In this document: one piece after another, positions 24,205 through 32,608 of the stretch
Layout of the letters: the number at the start of each line of letters is the position of its first letter
How positions within the stretch are numbered: position 1 is the first letter of the stretch
Origin: Clostridiales bacterium
GTDB taxonomy: Bacteria; Bacillota; Clostridia; Oscillospirales; Oscillospiraceae
Assembly: GCA_020860385.1 (NCBI GenBank)
Contig: JAJBUK010000057.1
Span: 1-64,000, forward strand
Direction of reading: 5' to 3'
DNA: 64,000 nucleotides
Notes under the pieces: model-generated
Told to the model about the DNA's origin: nothing
The model's database searches: none
Seen by the model: only the letters and a program-made list of their open reading frames with translations
Program-made: the position numbers and the translations under genes

Positions 24205-24233
24205 ATTTTAGCAGTTTTTAACAATCTCGTCAA
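24205..24233 (-). promoter_or_regulatory. rex promoter with Rex half-site
   Basis: Minus strand TTGACG (24228-24233), 17 bp, TAAAAT (24205-24210). The spacer includes TTGTTAAAAAC, resembling one arm of the Rex consensus TTGTTAA-n-TTAACAA; the other arm is degenerate. Confidence 0.55.
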
Positions 24234-24279
24234 TATGTGAGAAGGGGAAACTTCTAGCAGAAAATAACGGAAAAGTGTT

Positions 24280-24312
24280 AAAAAAGTGCGCCGCCTGTGG
24301 GCGGCGCACTTT
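24280..24312 (-). terminator. Terminator of the CobW operon
   Basis: Minus-strand AAAGTGCGCCGCC / GGCGGCGCACTTT perfect stem followed by TTTAACAC after a T-run, just past the stop at 24330. Confidence 0.82.
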
Positions 24313-24329
24313 GGAAGCGAAGGCATAAA

Positions 24330-25274
24330 TCAGAAGTAAACCAGCGCATCCTCCGGCGCTTTGGCGGGTTTGACCTCCGTGGTGTAGAGGACGGGGCCTT
24401 CGCCCCCCAGCACCTTCAAATTCTTAATGCGGACCTTTGCGGTGACGGTGACCCAGTCCCGGTTTTTCAGGTTCTTCTGCTCCTTGCCGTAGCACAGCAT
24501 CCCCAGGAAGGTGGTGTCCTGGGCGCAGCAGACCATGGCGAACCGGCCCACGGCGTAGGAACCCCGGGGAAACTTCGCGCTCTGGGCCACCATGCCGGAG
24601 AAGCGGACGGTCTTGCCGTCGTAACGGTTGGGATGGTCCATGCAGTCGGTGTACCAATAGCCGTAGTCCTCTAGGGACAGCTCCAGCACCGGCGTGGACA
24701 GGTCGAAGGGGCAGACGCTGCCGTCGTCATACTCCTCCATGCGCTCGCTGTCGTACTCCAGGTAAATCTCCGCCCGGCGGTTCAGAAGCTTGATGTTCCG
24801 CTGGCGCAGAAGCTTCGCCAGTTCGTCGTTGCAGCGGTTAAAGACGATCAGGTCGGAGAACCGCAGCTTCTCCATCATTAGGCTGGCCATGTTTTTGGCG
24901 TAGGAGTCAAAGGTGGTGGCCTCGATGATGGCGACGATTTGATACAGGTCCCAGTTCTGGGGGAAGGCGTCCTGGGTGTCCGCCAGCTGCCACATACCGT
25001 TGTACTCCATGACGATTTGGGTGGGCTTATATTTGTTGAAAATCCTGGTCAGGTTCTCACGGTTGAAGCCGTCCTCGTCAATGCACTCCGGGAATACGCT
25101 GTATTTGCCCAGCTCGGCGGGGTCGTACTCTTCCTCCCCCTCCTCGGTGATGAGCAGCAGGGTGCGCTCCCCCTTGGTGAAGTCCTCGCCGGTGAGCATG
25201 GGGCGGATGAAGTTGGTCTTGCCTGCGTCCAAAAAGCCGCAAATCAGGTAGACAGGAATCGGATTCGTTTGCAT
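24330..25274 (-). CDS. CobW-like GTP-binding protein with C-terminal OB-fold-like domain
   Basis: 314 residues. P-loop YLICGFLDAGKTNF at residues about 9-22, then a G3E/CobW-type GTPase with VFNRCND as the base-recognition (NKxD-like) motif. Unlike the gene upstream it lacks the CxCC metal-handover motif. The last 110 residues (TVRFSGMVAQSAKFP, GMLCYGKEQ, VTVTAKVRIKNL) resemble the C-terminal domain of TIGR03943/DUF1980 proteins that pair with metal permeases. The start ATG 25274 follows GAGGTG; the stop of the first CobW gene is 16 bp upstream. A role in metal delivery is inferred. Confidence 0.8.
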   Translation of the reverse strand: MQTNPIPVYLICGFLDAGKTNFIRPMLTGEDFTKGERTLLLITEEGEEEYDPAELGKYSVFPECIDEDGFNRENLTRIFNKYKPTQIVMEYNGMWQLADTQDAFPQNWDLYQIVAIIEATTFDSYAKNMASLMMEKLRFSDLIVFNRCNDELAKLLRQRNIKLLNRRAEIYLEYDSERMEEYDDGSVCPFDLSTPVLELSLEDYGYWYTDCMDHPNRYDGKTVRFSGMVAQSAKFPRGSYAVGRFAMVCCAQDTTFLGMLCYGKEQKNLKNRDWVTVTAKVRIKNLKVLGGEGPVLYTTEVKPAKAPEDALVYF

Positions 25275-25289
25275 AGCGGGCACCTCACT

Positions 25290-26453
25290 TTACAGCTGGA
25301 ACAGGGCCTTGATGTCGTCCTCCTTCAGCTCAGAGCCAATGACGCACAGGCGGCCAGTGTAGTCCGCGCCGCCCCGGCGGATGTCGATTTCACCGGGGAC
25401 AAAGTCGTAGTGAATCCAGCCGCCGTCGGTGGCAGGCACAATGCCCTTGGCCCGGAGGACAGCGCCATACTTGCCGGTGTCCAGCTCCTCCAGGGCGGTG
25501 CGAATCTCCGCCTCGGTGAACTTCCGGGGAGACTCCATGCCCCAGGAGGTGAACACCTCGTCGGCATCGTGGCCGTGATGGTGGTGATGATGGTGGCCGC
25601 AGGAGCAGGTTTCGCCGTCGTCGTGATGGTGCTGATGCTCGTGGTCGGCCTACTCCTCATCGTCGTCATGGTCGTGGTGATGGTGGTGCTCGTGCTCATC
25701 CTCTTCATCATCGTCATGGTCGTGGTGATGGTGATGCTCGTGTTCATCCTCATCGTCCTCATCGTGATGGTGGTGATGATGGCAGCACTCGTCCTCATCC
25801 TCATCCTCGCCGTTGTCGGCGGCGTGGAGCTGACGCATCAGCTCGTCGGCCAGGGAGTTGCCCCCGGCGATGGCGGAGAGCATCTGCTCGCCGGTCAGCT
25901 CGTCCCAGGGGGTGGTGATGATGGTGGCCTCCGGGTTCTTCTCCCGCAGCAGGGCGGTGACCTCGGCCAGCTTCTCCTCCGTCATGTCCTGGGTGCGGCT
26001 CAGGATAATGGTGCCGGCGTGGGCCACCTGGTCAATGAAGAACTCGCCGAAGTTCTTCATATAGGTCTTGCACCGCTTGGCGTTCACTACGGTGACGGCG
26101 CTGCCCAGCACCATGCCGGTCTCCTCGGCTACCCGGCCCACAGCGGTGGACACATCGGACAGCTTGCCCACGCCGGAGGGCTCGATGAGGATGCGGTCGG
26201 GATGGTACTGGTCCAGCACCTCCCGCAGAGCGGTGGAGAAGTCCCCTACCAGCGAGCAGCAGATGCAGCCCGCATTCATCTCGGTGATTTGGATACCCGC
26301 GTCCTGGAGGAAGCCGCCGTCAATGCCGATTTCACCAAATTCGTTCTCAATCAGCACCAGCTTCTGGCCTGCATAGGCTTCGTTGATCAGCTTTTTGATC
26401 AGTGTGGTTTTACCGGCTCCCAGGAAGCCGGAGATAATATCAATCGTGGTCAT
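25290..26453 (-). pseudogene. CobW/COG0523 metal chaperone with His-rich tail, interrupted by in-frame TAG
   Basis: The 388-codon frame starts at ATG 26453. P-loop ISGFLGAGKTT at residues 7-17, metal-transfer motif GCICCSL near residue 62, and guanine motif LSRTQD. A tail of His/Asp/Glu repeats follows (two near-identical 18-residue units with five histidines each), typical of zinc- or nickel-binding chaperones. A TAG at 25650-25652 (codon 268) stops the frame inside this tail. Beyond it the same frame continues with more His blocks, a CSC motif and the normal CobW C-terminal domain (MFTSWGMES to IKALFQL) ending at 25290. The GTPase domain can still be made, but the C-terminal domain would need readthrough or restart at 25556. 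Confidence 0.8.
25560..25800. repeat. Low-complexity GAC/CAC repeat encoding His/Asp/Glu tail
   Basis: Codons for His, Asp and Glu recur in this region, with a duplicated unit of about 54 bp (around 25655-25770). The repeat is explained by coding for a metal-binding tail of the CobW protein, and is also a likely place for slippage or assembly error. Confidence 0.75.
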
Positions 26454-26597
26454 TGTAAAAACCCTTCCCTTTTAGTATGAATTCTACTCCTATTTTATCC
26501 CTTTAGAGGAAAAATGCAAGGGGCAGACTGTGAATATTTTGTGACAAAAAGTGAGAACTGTCGTGTAAGCTGCTGAATTTTCGCCCTTTCTCCGCCC

Positions 26598-27905
26598 TTA
26601 TCCCTGGAACAAGGCGGTGACCAGCCGCTCCAGATGGTACTGGTCCTCCGCCCCCATCAGTTCCCGGGCGGAGTGCATGGCGGCGATAGCCGCCCCCGCG
26701 TCCTGCACCTGCATGGGCAGGTAGGTGGCGGCGATGGCCCCCAGGGTGGCCCCGCCCCGGATGTCGGCGTTGTTCACGAAGGTTTGGCAGGGGATGCCCG
26801 TCTGGGCGCACAGGGCCTGCACCACCGCCGAGGACTCGCAGCTGCCGATATAGGACTGCCGGGCCGCCTGCTTGATGGTGACGCCGCCGTTCATCTGCAC
26901 CCGATTGGTGGGGTCGGCTTTCTCCGGGTAGTTGGGGTGACTGCAATGGGCCACGTCCAGGGACAGGGCGAAGCCGTCGGTCATATCCCGCAGATAAGCC
27001 TCCCGGCTCAGGCCGAAGGCGGCGTAAATGCGCTCGATGACGTTGGGGAGGACGCTGCCCGCCGCCCCCTGGCGGGTGCGGCTGCCCACCTCCTCATGGT
27101 CGAAGAGGACGGCCAGGTTGACGCCCCGCTCCCGCCGGGCGTGGGTCAGGCCGTAAATGCAGGCCTCCGCGGAGGTCTGGTTGTCCAGCCGGGGGGAGGA
27201 CAGCATAGTCTCCTCCAACCCCACCAGACAGCCCTGCTCGCACTGGTAGACGTACAGCTCGTAATCCAGAATGTCCTCCGGCGCCGCGCCGCACTCCTCG
27301 GCCAGGGCCTTCCGGAAGAAGGCTTCCCCGCCCAGAGCCTGCTCCAGCACATCCACGATGGGGAGCATATCCTTTTGCAGGCTCAGATGCAGGTCGTCAT
27401 TGGCGCTGCGGTTCAGATGAATGGCCAGGCTGGGGATGGTAGCCACCGGGCGGCCAAAGTCCACAAAGACCCGCCGGGGGTGGAAGGGGTCTTTCCCCTT
27501 CAATGCCACCTTGCCCGCGATGGACAGTGGCCTATCCAGCCAGGAGTAGCGGAGCATCCCGCCGTAGCCCTCCACATTCAGCTTGCCGCAGCCGCCCCCG
27601 TACATCTCCGGGCTGGGCTTCACCCGGAAGCAGGGATAGTCGGTGTGGGCCAGGGCCAGGCGCAGGTTGCCGGAGTCCGCCATGGCGGAGCCGACGGTGA
27701 AAGCAATCAGGGTGGAGTCGTGAACGGGGACGTAGTAACGCTTCCCGTAGTCCAGCTGCCACCGGTCGGAGAAGTTCAACGGGGTAAAACCGGCCTCGTC
27801 CAGCGCCTTCTGTGCGGTCAGCACGGTATGAAATGGGGTGGGGGAATCCCCAATCCAGGTGAGCAGCCGTTGGGCGGCGTCGAGACAGGGGAGATAGGTT
27901 GACAT
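26598..27905 (-). CDS. apeB: M18-family aminopeptidase
   Basis: 435 residues. Co-catalytic metallopeptidase that removes N-terminal residues, often acidic ones. M18 signatures: AHTDYPCFRVKPSPE (first zinc His) near residue 86, EGYGG, LSSPRLDNQTSA (bridging Asp), LFDHEEVGSRTRQGA (catalytic Glu), and HCSHPNYPEK with the last zinc His. The start ATG 27905 has AAGGAGG seven bases upstream. It stands alone on the minus strand and would recycle peptides in the cytoplasm. The symbol is by family (apeB/pepC-like naming). Confidence 0.92.
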   Translation of the reverse strand: MSTYLPCLDAAQRLLTWIGDSPTPFHTVLTAQKALDEAGFTPLNFSDRWQLDYGKRYYVPVHDSTLIAFTVGSAMADSGNLRLALAHTDYPCFRVKPSPEMYGGGCGKLNVEGYGGMLRYSWLDRPLSIAGKVALKGKDPFHPRRVFVDFGRPVATIPSLAIHLNRSANDDLHLSLQKDMLPIVDVLEQALGGEAFFRKALAEECGAAPEDILDYELYVYQCEQGCLVGLEETMLSSPRLDNQTSAEACIYGLTHARRERGVNLAVLFDHEEVGSRTRQGAAGSVLPNVIERIYAAFGLSREAYLRDMTDGFALSLDVAHCSHPNYPEKADPTNRVQMNGGVTIKQAARQSYIGSCESSAVVQALCAQTGIPCQTFVNNADIRGGATLGAIAATYLPMQVQDAGAAIAAMHSARELMGAEDQYHLERLVTALFQG

Positions 27906-28084
27906 AAAAGATCCTCCTTGTATGCAAGATTTCCGTCAGCGCCCATTATACCCCGTTTCGACCCAAAAGGCAACCGTTGCAAGGGAAGCCTATGCTTTTG
28001 GGCATCCCTCCGCCGGAAATGTAGAAATTTTAAAAATAACGCTGTTTTAGAAGATTGGGGCTGGAAAAACGGCTCCACATCCTG

Positions 28085-28090
28085 TATAAT
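28085..28090 (+). promoter_or_regulatory. -10 box for the ROK kinase gene
   Basis: TATAAT at 28085-28090; the region 17 bp upstream (TGGAAA) is a weak -35. AAAGGAG stands before the start codon. Confidence 0.55.
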
Positions 28091-28151
28091 AAAAATTAGC
28101 TTTGTAGCGCCGTTACGGCGTACTAAAATTTGACAAAGGAGTGCATCGCGA

Positions 28152-29093
28152 ATGAGAACGTATGCCTTTGGCGTAGACATTGGCGGAACAACGATTAAGA
28201 TGGGCCTGTTTAAGACGGACGGCACCCTGCTGGAGAAGTGGGAAATTCCCACCCGCACCGAGCTGGACGGCGTGAACATCCTGCCGGACATCGCCAAAGC
28301 CGTCACCCTGAAGATGAAGGAGCAGAACATTCCTACTTACGAGGTCAAGGGAATCGGCATCGACGTGCCCGGCCCGGTGAGCGAGGACGGCACGGTGTAC
28401 AAGTGCGTCAACCTGGGCTGGGGCATCTTTAATGTGGTGGACCGGATGAACGAGCTGCTGCCCACCATCCCCAACGTAGCCTGCGGCAACGACGCCAATG
28501 TGGCCGCCCTGGGCGAAATGTGGATGGGCGGCGGCAAGGGCCACGACAGCATCGCCATGTTCACCCTGGGTACCGGCGTCGGCGGCGGCATTGTGATGAA
28601 CGGCAAAATCGTAGCCGGCAGCAACGGCGCCGGCGGCGAGGTGGGCCATATGTGCGTCAACCCGTCGGAGACGGTGCCCTGCGCCTGCGGCAACTACGGC
28701 TGCCTGGAGCAGTACGCCTCCGCCACAGGCATCGTGCGGATGGGCAAGCTGATGCTGGAGGAATCTGACAGCCCCTCCATGCTCCGGGAGATGGAGGACA
28801 TCTCCGCCAAGGACATCTGCGACGCCGCCCGCGAGGGGGACGAGGTGGCCCTGAAAATCGTGGACCGCTGCGGCGAGTATCTGGGCCGGGCCATGAGCGC
28901 CGTGGGTGTGACCATGGACCCGGAGGTCTACGTCATTGGCGGCGGCATGAGCCGGGCCGGGGCCGTCCTGATTGACGCCATCGTGAAGTATTTCGAGCGC
29001 TACGCCTTCCACGTCTCCAAGTCTACCCCCGTGGTGGTGGCCGAACTGGGGAACGACGCCGGAATCTACGGCTGCGCCCGGTTGATTCTGTAA
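28152..29093 (+). CDS. glk: ROK-family glucokinase
   Basis: 313 residues. Phosphorylates glucose to glucose-6-phosphate in the cytoplasm. FGVDIGGTTIKMGLF is the phosphate loop; CGNDANVAALGE holds the catalytic Asp; TLGTGVGGGIV is the second phosphate site; and GHMCVN...CACGNYGCLEQYAS carries the ROK zinc motif with HxC and CxCGxxGC. This matches Firmicute glucokinases (GlcK). It would feed PfkA (19503) and handle glucose released by the glycosidases at 54843 and 56949. Single gene with its own promoter. Confidence 0.92.
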   Translation: MRTYAFGVDIGGTTIKMGLFKTDGTLLEKWEIPTRTELDGVNILPDIAKAVTLKMKEQNIPTYEVKGIGIDVPGPVSEDGTVYKCVNLGWGIFNVVDRMNELLPTIPNVACGNDANVAALGEMWMGGGKGHDSIAMFTLGTGVGGGIVMNGKIVAGSNGAGGEVGHMCVNPSETVPCACGNYGCLEQYASATGIVRMGKLMLEESDSPSMLREMEDISAKDICDAAREGDEVALKIVDRCGEYLGRAMSAVGVTMDPEVYVIGGGMSRAGAVLIDAIVKYFERYAFHVSKSTPVVVAELGNDAGIYGCARLIL

Positions 29094-29145
29094 TCAAATC
29101 CAACCGCGTTTGGGGCGGCATGGCAAACTGCCATGCCGCCTTGTG

Positions 29146-29943
29146 CTATCCTTCGGCAGACGATTCCACTTCCAGGATCCGGGCACGGATGGAAAAATAG
29201 TCCTCCTCCTGACCGCAGCTCCGGGCCAGGGTGTCGTTAAACTCGACGTAAAAACAGTCTTCCAGCCGGAGCTGCCGGACGGCGGCCTGCGTCCGAAGGG
29301 CCTCCGCCTGGCGGTTCACGCAGACGGTCTGATTTTCTCCTGCCGGAATCCGGCTGTACCGGCAGAGGTAGTCTCCGGCGGGGATGCATCCGCCGCCGTC
29401 CCTCCGTTTTTGGAACAGGAACCGCCTGCCCTGCCGGATGCAGAGGCCGGTATAAGGGCCGTCCGTCAGGTAGTTCACCACCACCATCTCCCCCGGCGCT
29501 CGGGACGGCTCCGCCTCAAAATCCAGCAGAAGCTCATATGCCTCCTCCGGGAAGGTGAGAACGGGATACCCCTTGTCCAGGTACCGCTGAAAGACCCGGT
29601 TGCTGTCCAGTACGCTTTGGAGCAGCCCCTTCCGCTGCTCCAGCTGCCGGATCAGCCGGTCGATCTCCCGATTCTGCTCCGCTAAAAACCGGCTGAAAAG
29701 CGCAGGGTCCCTGCTCTCCAGGCAGGTTTTGATGTCCTTTAGACTGACCCCCAGATCCCGCAGCGTCACGATCAGCGCCAGCTGATCCAGCTGGTTGACG
29801 GCGTAATAACGGTAGCCGTTTTCCCCGACATGGTTGGGATGGAATAATCCTATCTCATCGTAATAGTGCAGGGTGCGCTTGTTCACCCCGGCCAGCTCCG
29901 CAAAGTCGCCAGTCTTGAAATAGAAGCCGGAAATTTTTTTCAC
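29146..29943 (-). CDS. MerR-family transcriptional activator
   Basis: 265 residues starting at GTG 29941-29943, eight bases after GGTGG. The N-terminus is a MerR winged helix: FKTGDFAELAGVNKRTLHYYDEIGLF, NGYRYYAVNQLDQLALI. A coiled-coil follows (about 85-125) and then a larger effector domain resembling multidrug sensors of the BmrR type. The gene is divergent from a MATE transporter whose promoter has the 19-bp spacer with a dyad that MerR proteins untwist. It is therefore very likely the activator of that pump in response to a compound it binds. Confidence 0.88.
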   Translation of the reverse strand: MKKISGFYFKTGDFAELAGVNKRTLHYYDEIGLFHPNHVGENGYRYYAVNQLDQLALIVTLRDLGVSLKDIKTCLESRDPALFSRFLAEQNREIDRLIRQLEQRKGLLQSVLDSNRVFQRYLDKGYPVLTFPEEAYELLLDFEAEPSRAPGEMVVVNYLTDGPYTGLCIRQGRRFLFQKRRDGGGCIPAGDYLCRYSRIPAGENQTVCVNRQAEALRTQAAVRQLRLEDCFYVEFNDTLARSCGQEEDYFSIRARILEVESSAEG

Positions 29944-29960
29944 GATTTGTCCACCGCCCC

Positions 29961-29991
29961 TTGACCTTACAGTAGCTGTAGGGTTTATACT
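29961..29991 (+). promoter_or_regulatory. MerR-type promoter of the MATE gene, 19-bp spacer with dyad
   Basis: TTGACC (29961-29966) and TATACT (29986-29991) are separated by 19 bp rather than 17. The spacer holds CCTTACAG-TAG-CTGTAGGG (29965-29983), an inverted repeat with one mismatch. Overlong spacer plus centred dyad is the mark of MerR-activated promoters. Confidence 0.85.
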
Positions 29992-30017
29992 CTCATTGTA
30001 GAGGGAGGCGCTGGAAA

Positions 30018-31319
30018 ATGCAAGAGAAATCATTGACAGAGGGCCCCATCGGCAGATCCCTTCTGGGTTTCGCCCTGCCGGTGGTGCTGAGTATGCTGGC
30101 CGCCCAGTGCTATACCATTGCGGACACCATGATCGTGGGGCTAAAGCTGGACGCCAACGCGCTGGCGGCGGTGTCCAACGCCTCCACCCTGCTGATGTGC
30201 TTCCTGTTCCTCTCCGGCGGCATGGAGCTGGGGGGCAACCTGCTGGTGGCTGCCCGCAAGCCAGTCTCCACCAAAGAGGAACTGACCAGGGTGGTGTACA
30301 ACTTGCTCTTTGTGGATGCGGTCATTGGCCTGGTCATGCTGTCCCTGGGGCTGGCGGCTTTCCGCCCCCTGCTGCTGCTCATCAACACGCCGGAGGAAAT
30401 CGTGGCCCAAGCGCTGCTGTACGGCAGCATCTACCTCATCGGCCTGCCCTTTCAAATGGTCTACGACCTCTCGCGGCAGATCCTCATCGGCTGCGGAGAC
30501 TCCAAACTGCCGCTGTACCTCGTCCTGTTCACCTCGGCGCTGAACATCGGGCTGGATCTCATCCTGGTGGCGCGGCTGGGGGTGGCCGGTGCGGCGCTGG
30601 CTTCCGCCCTGGCCCAGCTGACGGGCTGCGCGGGGGTACTGCTCTGGCTCCGGCGGTCTGTCCTGACCTCCGGCTTCCGCCGCTCCATGCTGAAGGTCAG
30701 CTATATGAAGGAAATTGGCCGCCTGGCGCCTCCCAACACCCTCCAGCAGATGTCCGGCGCCATCGTTTCCGTCCTGAAGCAAAGCCTGCTGGGCGGGCTG
30801 GGCGTGGCCGCCATTGCGGGATTCAGCTGCGCCAGCAAGGTGTCCACCTTTCTGATGATTTTCGTCTATGGCACGGCTCAGGCGCTGGTCACCTTTATCG
30901 CCCAGAATGCCGCTCTGGGCCGGACGGAACGCATCCGCGTGGGCATCCGGGCGGCGTATCGCATCCTCTTTGTGCTGACCGGAGGGCTGGTGCTGCTCTG
31001 TGTGCTGCTGAACAGGCCCATCCTCCGGCTGTTCTCCGGGGACAGCCAGGTCGTCGCCTACGGCTCCGCCCTTCTGACCTTTGAAGCGCCGTCCTATCTG
31101 TTCGCCGTGGTGCGGCACGTCCAGGAGGCCCGGCTCCGGGGGCGGCAAAAGATGCTGCTCTACCTGGTTTCCAGCATCTCCACCATGGCGGTGAATGTTG
31201 CAGCCTGTATGCTCCTGGTGCCACGGGCAGGATACGCCGGGTTTTACCTCGCTACCTACATCAGTACGGCGTGGAGCGTGGCGTTGTCCGTCCTGCTGGT
31301 GCGGCGAGCCAGGGCGTGA
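30018..31319 (+). CDS. MATE-family efflux transporter under MerR control
   Basis: 433 residues with about 12 membrane segments. MATE signs: TEGPIGRSLLGFALPVVLSMLAAQCY, DTMIVGLKLDANALAAVSNAS, and in the second half LKQSLLGGLGVAAIAGFSCASK. The start ATG 30018 follows GGGAGG. It is divergent from the MerR gene with a shared 75-bp control region, so it is probably an inducible drug or metabolite exporter. It differs clearly from the MATE at 4355. A strong bidirectional terminator follows. Confidence 0.9.
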   Translation: MQEKSLTEGPIGRSLLGFALPVVLSMLAAQCYTIADTMIVGLKLDANALAAVSNASTLLMCFLFLSGGMELGGNLLVAARKPVSTKEELTRVVYNLLFVDAVIGLVMLSLGLAAFRPLLLLINTPEEIVAQALLYGSIYLIGLPFQMVYDLSRQILIGCGDSKLPLYLVLFTSALNIGLDLILVARLGVAGAALASALAQLTGCAGVLLWLRRSVLTSGFRRSMLKVSYMKEIGRLAPPNTLQQMSGAIVSVLKQSLLGGLGVAAIAGFSCASKVSTFLMIFVYGTAQALVTFIAQNAALGRTERIRVGIRAAYRILFVLTGGLVLLCVLLNRPILRLFSGDSQVVAYGSALLTFEAPSYLFAVVRHVQEARLRGRQKMLLYLVSSISTMAVNVAACMLLVPRAGYAGFYLATYISTAWSVALSVLLVRRARA

Positions 31320-31375
31320 AGCGATGCTGTGATTTGGCCGGAACCCTGAACCGCACCTGTCATAAAACATAAAAA

Positions 31376-31418
31376 GCGGGAGGAACGCCCATGCAGGGCG
31401 TTCCTCCCGCGCTTTTTT
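31376..31418. terminator. Bidirectional terminator between MATE and MBL genes
   Basis: GCGGGAGGAACGCCC / GGGCGTTCCTCCCGC is a perfect 15-bp stem. TTTTTT follows on the + strand and AAAAA precedes it, so it can stop transcripts from both sides. Confidence 0.88.
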
Positions 31419-31453
31419 GTTGTGGAAGGAAAGCGTGAAAACGCAGCGTTTGT

Positions 31454-32506
31454 TCAGCGGTTCCCCAAAGTTCTGTCACTGTAGGCCAGGGTGCCCAGGC
31501 CCTCCACATACGTCTGGTACTGGATGCCGCGAGGGGTCTCCTCTCGGCTGACCCAGCCATGCTCCGGGTCAGATAGGGCCCGTGCGCAGGCGTCTGCCAT
31601 ATGCTGAACCGCGACATTTTCCAGGTCGGTGACGAAGTGGCCGCTGAACACATGGTCGAACTCGTCCATCCGGGCGGCCAGACGCTGCATGGCGGCCCCC
31701 ATGGTCGCCACAGAGGCGCAGGCGCTGTAGGGATTGTCCGGCCCGACGCTGCCGACGCCCACCCGCATACTGACGATGTCGTCACCGGCGAAGAACACCT
31801 TGTCCTTTTTGTCCAGATAACCGGCGTGGCCGGGGGTGTGGCCCCCCAGGTGAACGAGTTCCACCTCATGGCCGCCGCCCAGGTCGAAGGTGTAACCGTC
31901 CGGGCAGCCCACGATTTCATAGGGCCGGAAGCCAATCAGGTCAGAGCGGTCAAACTCCGTCCAAATGCAGCGGCCGGTGCCCTCCTCAAAGAGGTAATCC
32001 CACAAATGCTCATCCAGGGCCTGCATACTGGGCACTTCATACTCGTGGCAGTAGATGCGGTCAAACTGCGAATTGCCATAGGCGTGGTCAAAGTGGCAGT
32101 GGGTGTTGACTACATAAAGCTCCTTCCCGCCGGTGAGCTTGTCGCACAGCCCTTTCAGGTCGCCCAGGCCGAAGCCGGTGTCCACCAGCAGCGCCCGTTC
32201 CGGCCCCACCACCAGGTACATCCACACATCGCCCATGCCGTCCAGACTCTCCATCAGGAAGCCGTAAATGTTCTCCCGGAACTGGTAGACCTCCACATAG
32301 GGGTCAATGTCATAGACTGTTTTCGTCTTGTCCCGCTCCCGCAACAGCTTCATGTAGGCCCAGCAGGTGTCGGAAATAGGGTCGACCTGATAGATTCTCT
32401 GGGTTCGCACCTCGGAACGGATGGGGAAATTCTGACGGCACCGCTGCTCCTCCGGAATGCGGAAATGCTCCTTTTCAAAGCCGGGCTGTTTCGCTTGCTT
32501 GCTCAT
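31454..32506 (-). CDS. MBL-fold metallo-hydrolase
   Basis: 350 residues. The metallo-beta-lactamase zinc motif NTHCHFDHAYG is near residue 134, HTPGHAGYLD near 225, AGDD near 242, and the last histidine in FSGHF. A roughly 75-residue N-terminal extension without known domain precedes the fold. Family members hydrolyse thioesters, lactones or phosphoesters, so the substrate is open. The promoter (32549-32577) is followed by a degenerate copy of the TAAATCATGATTTA palindrome at 32518-32531 (11 of 14 bases), just upstream of the ribosome site. It may thus belong to the same regulon as the 3.5-10 kb genes; that is tentative. Confidence 0.83.
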   Translation of the reverse strand: MSKQAKQPGFEKEHFRIPEEQRCRQNFPIRSEVRTQRIYQVDPISDTCWAYMKLLRERDKTKTVYDIDPYVEVYQFRENIYGFLMESLDGMGDVWMYLVVGPERALLVDTGFGLGDLKGLCDKLTGGKELYVVNTHCHFDHAYGNSQFDRIYCHEYEVPSMQALDEHLWDYLFEEGTGRCIWTEFDRSDLIGFRPYEIVGCPDGYTFDLGGGHEVELVHLGGHTPGHAGYLDKKDKVFFAGDDIVSMRVGVGSVGPDNPYSACASVATMGAAMQRLAARMDEFDHVFSGHFVTDLENVAVQHMADACARALSDPEHGWVSREETPRGIQYQTYVEGLGTLAYSDRTLGNR

Positions 32507-32517
32507 GCTGCTACCTC

Positions 32518-32577
32518 CAAATCATGATATTACATCCTGTATAACTTCATTCTACACGGATTTCCCGGGGGTTGCAA
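32518..32577 (-). promoter_or_regulatory. MBL gene promoter with degenerate operator copy
   Basis: Minus strand TTGCAA (32572-32577), 17 bp, TAGAAT (32549-32554). Downstream, ATCATGATTT with flanks matches 11 of 14 bases of the palindrome found at 3551, 6881 and 9874. Confidence 0.5.
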
Positions 32578-32608
32578 GCTGTTTTTGAAAAATAGCGCTC
32601 AGGCAGGA

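Noticed and set aside
11766..25652. TAG read as pyrrolysine or as a reassigned sense codon
   Set aside because: TAG ends at least two ordinary genes (19338, 54648), and the two interrupted genes are not methylamine enzymes. No pyl genes are in the window.
25560..25800. Short repeats that could look like a CRISPR array
   Set aside because: The repeats are contiguous His/Asp/Glu codons in frame within a CobW gene, with no unique spacers. No cas genes are present.
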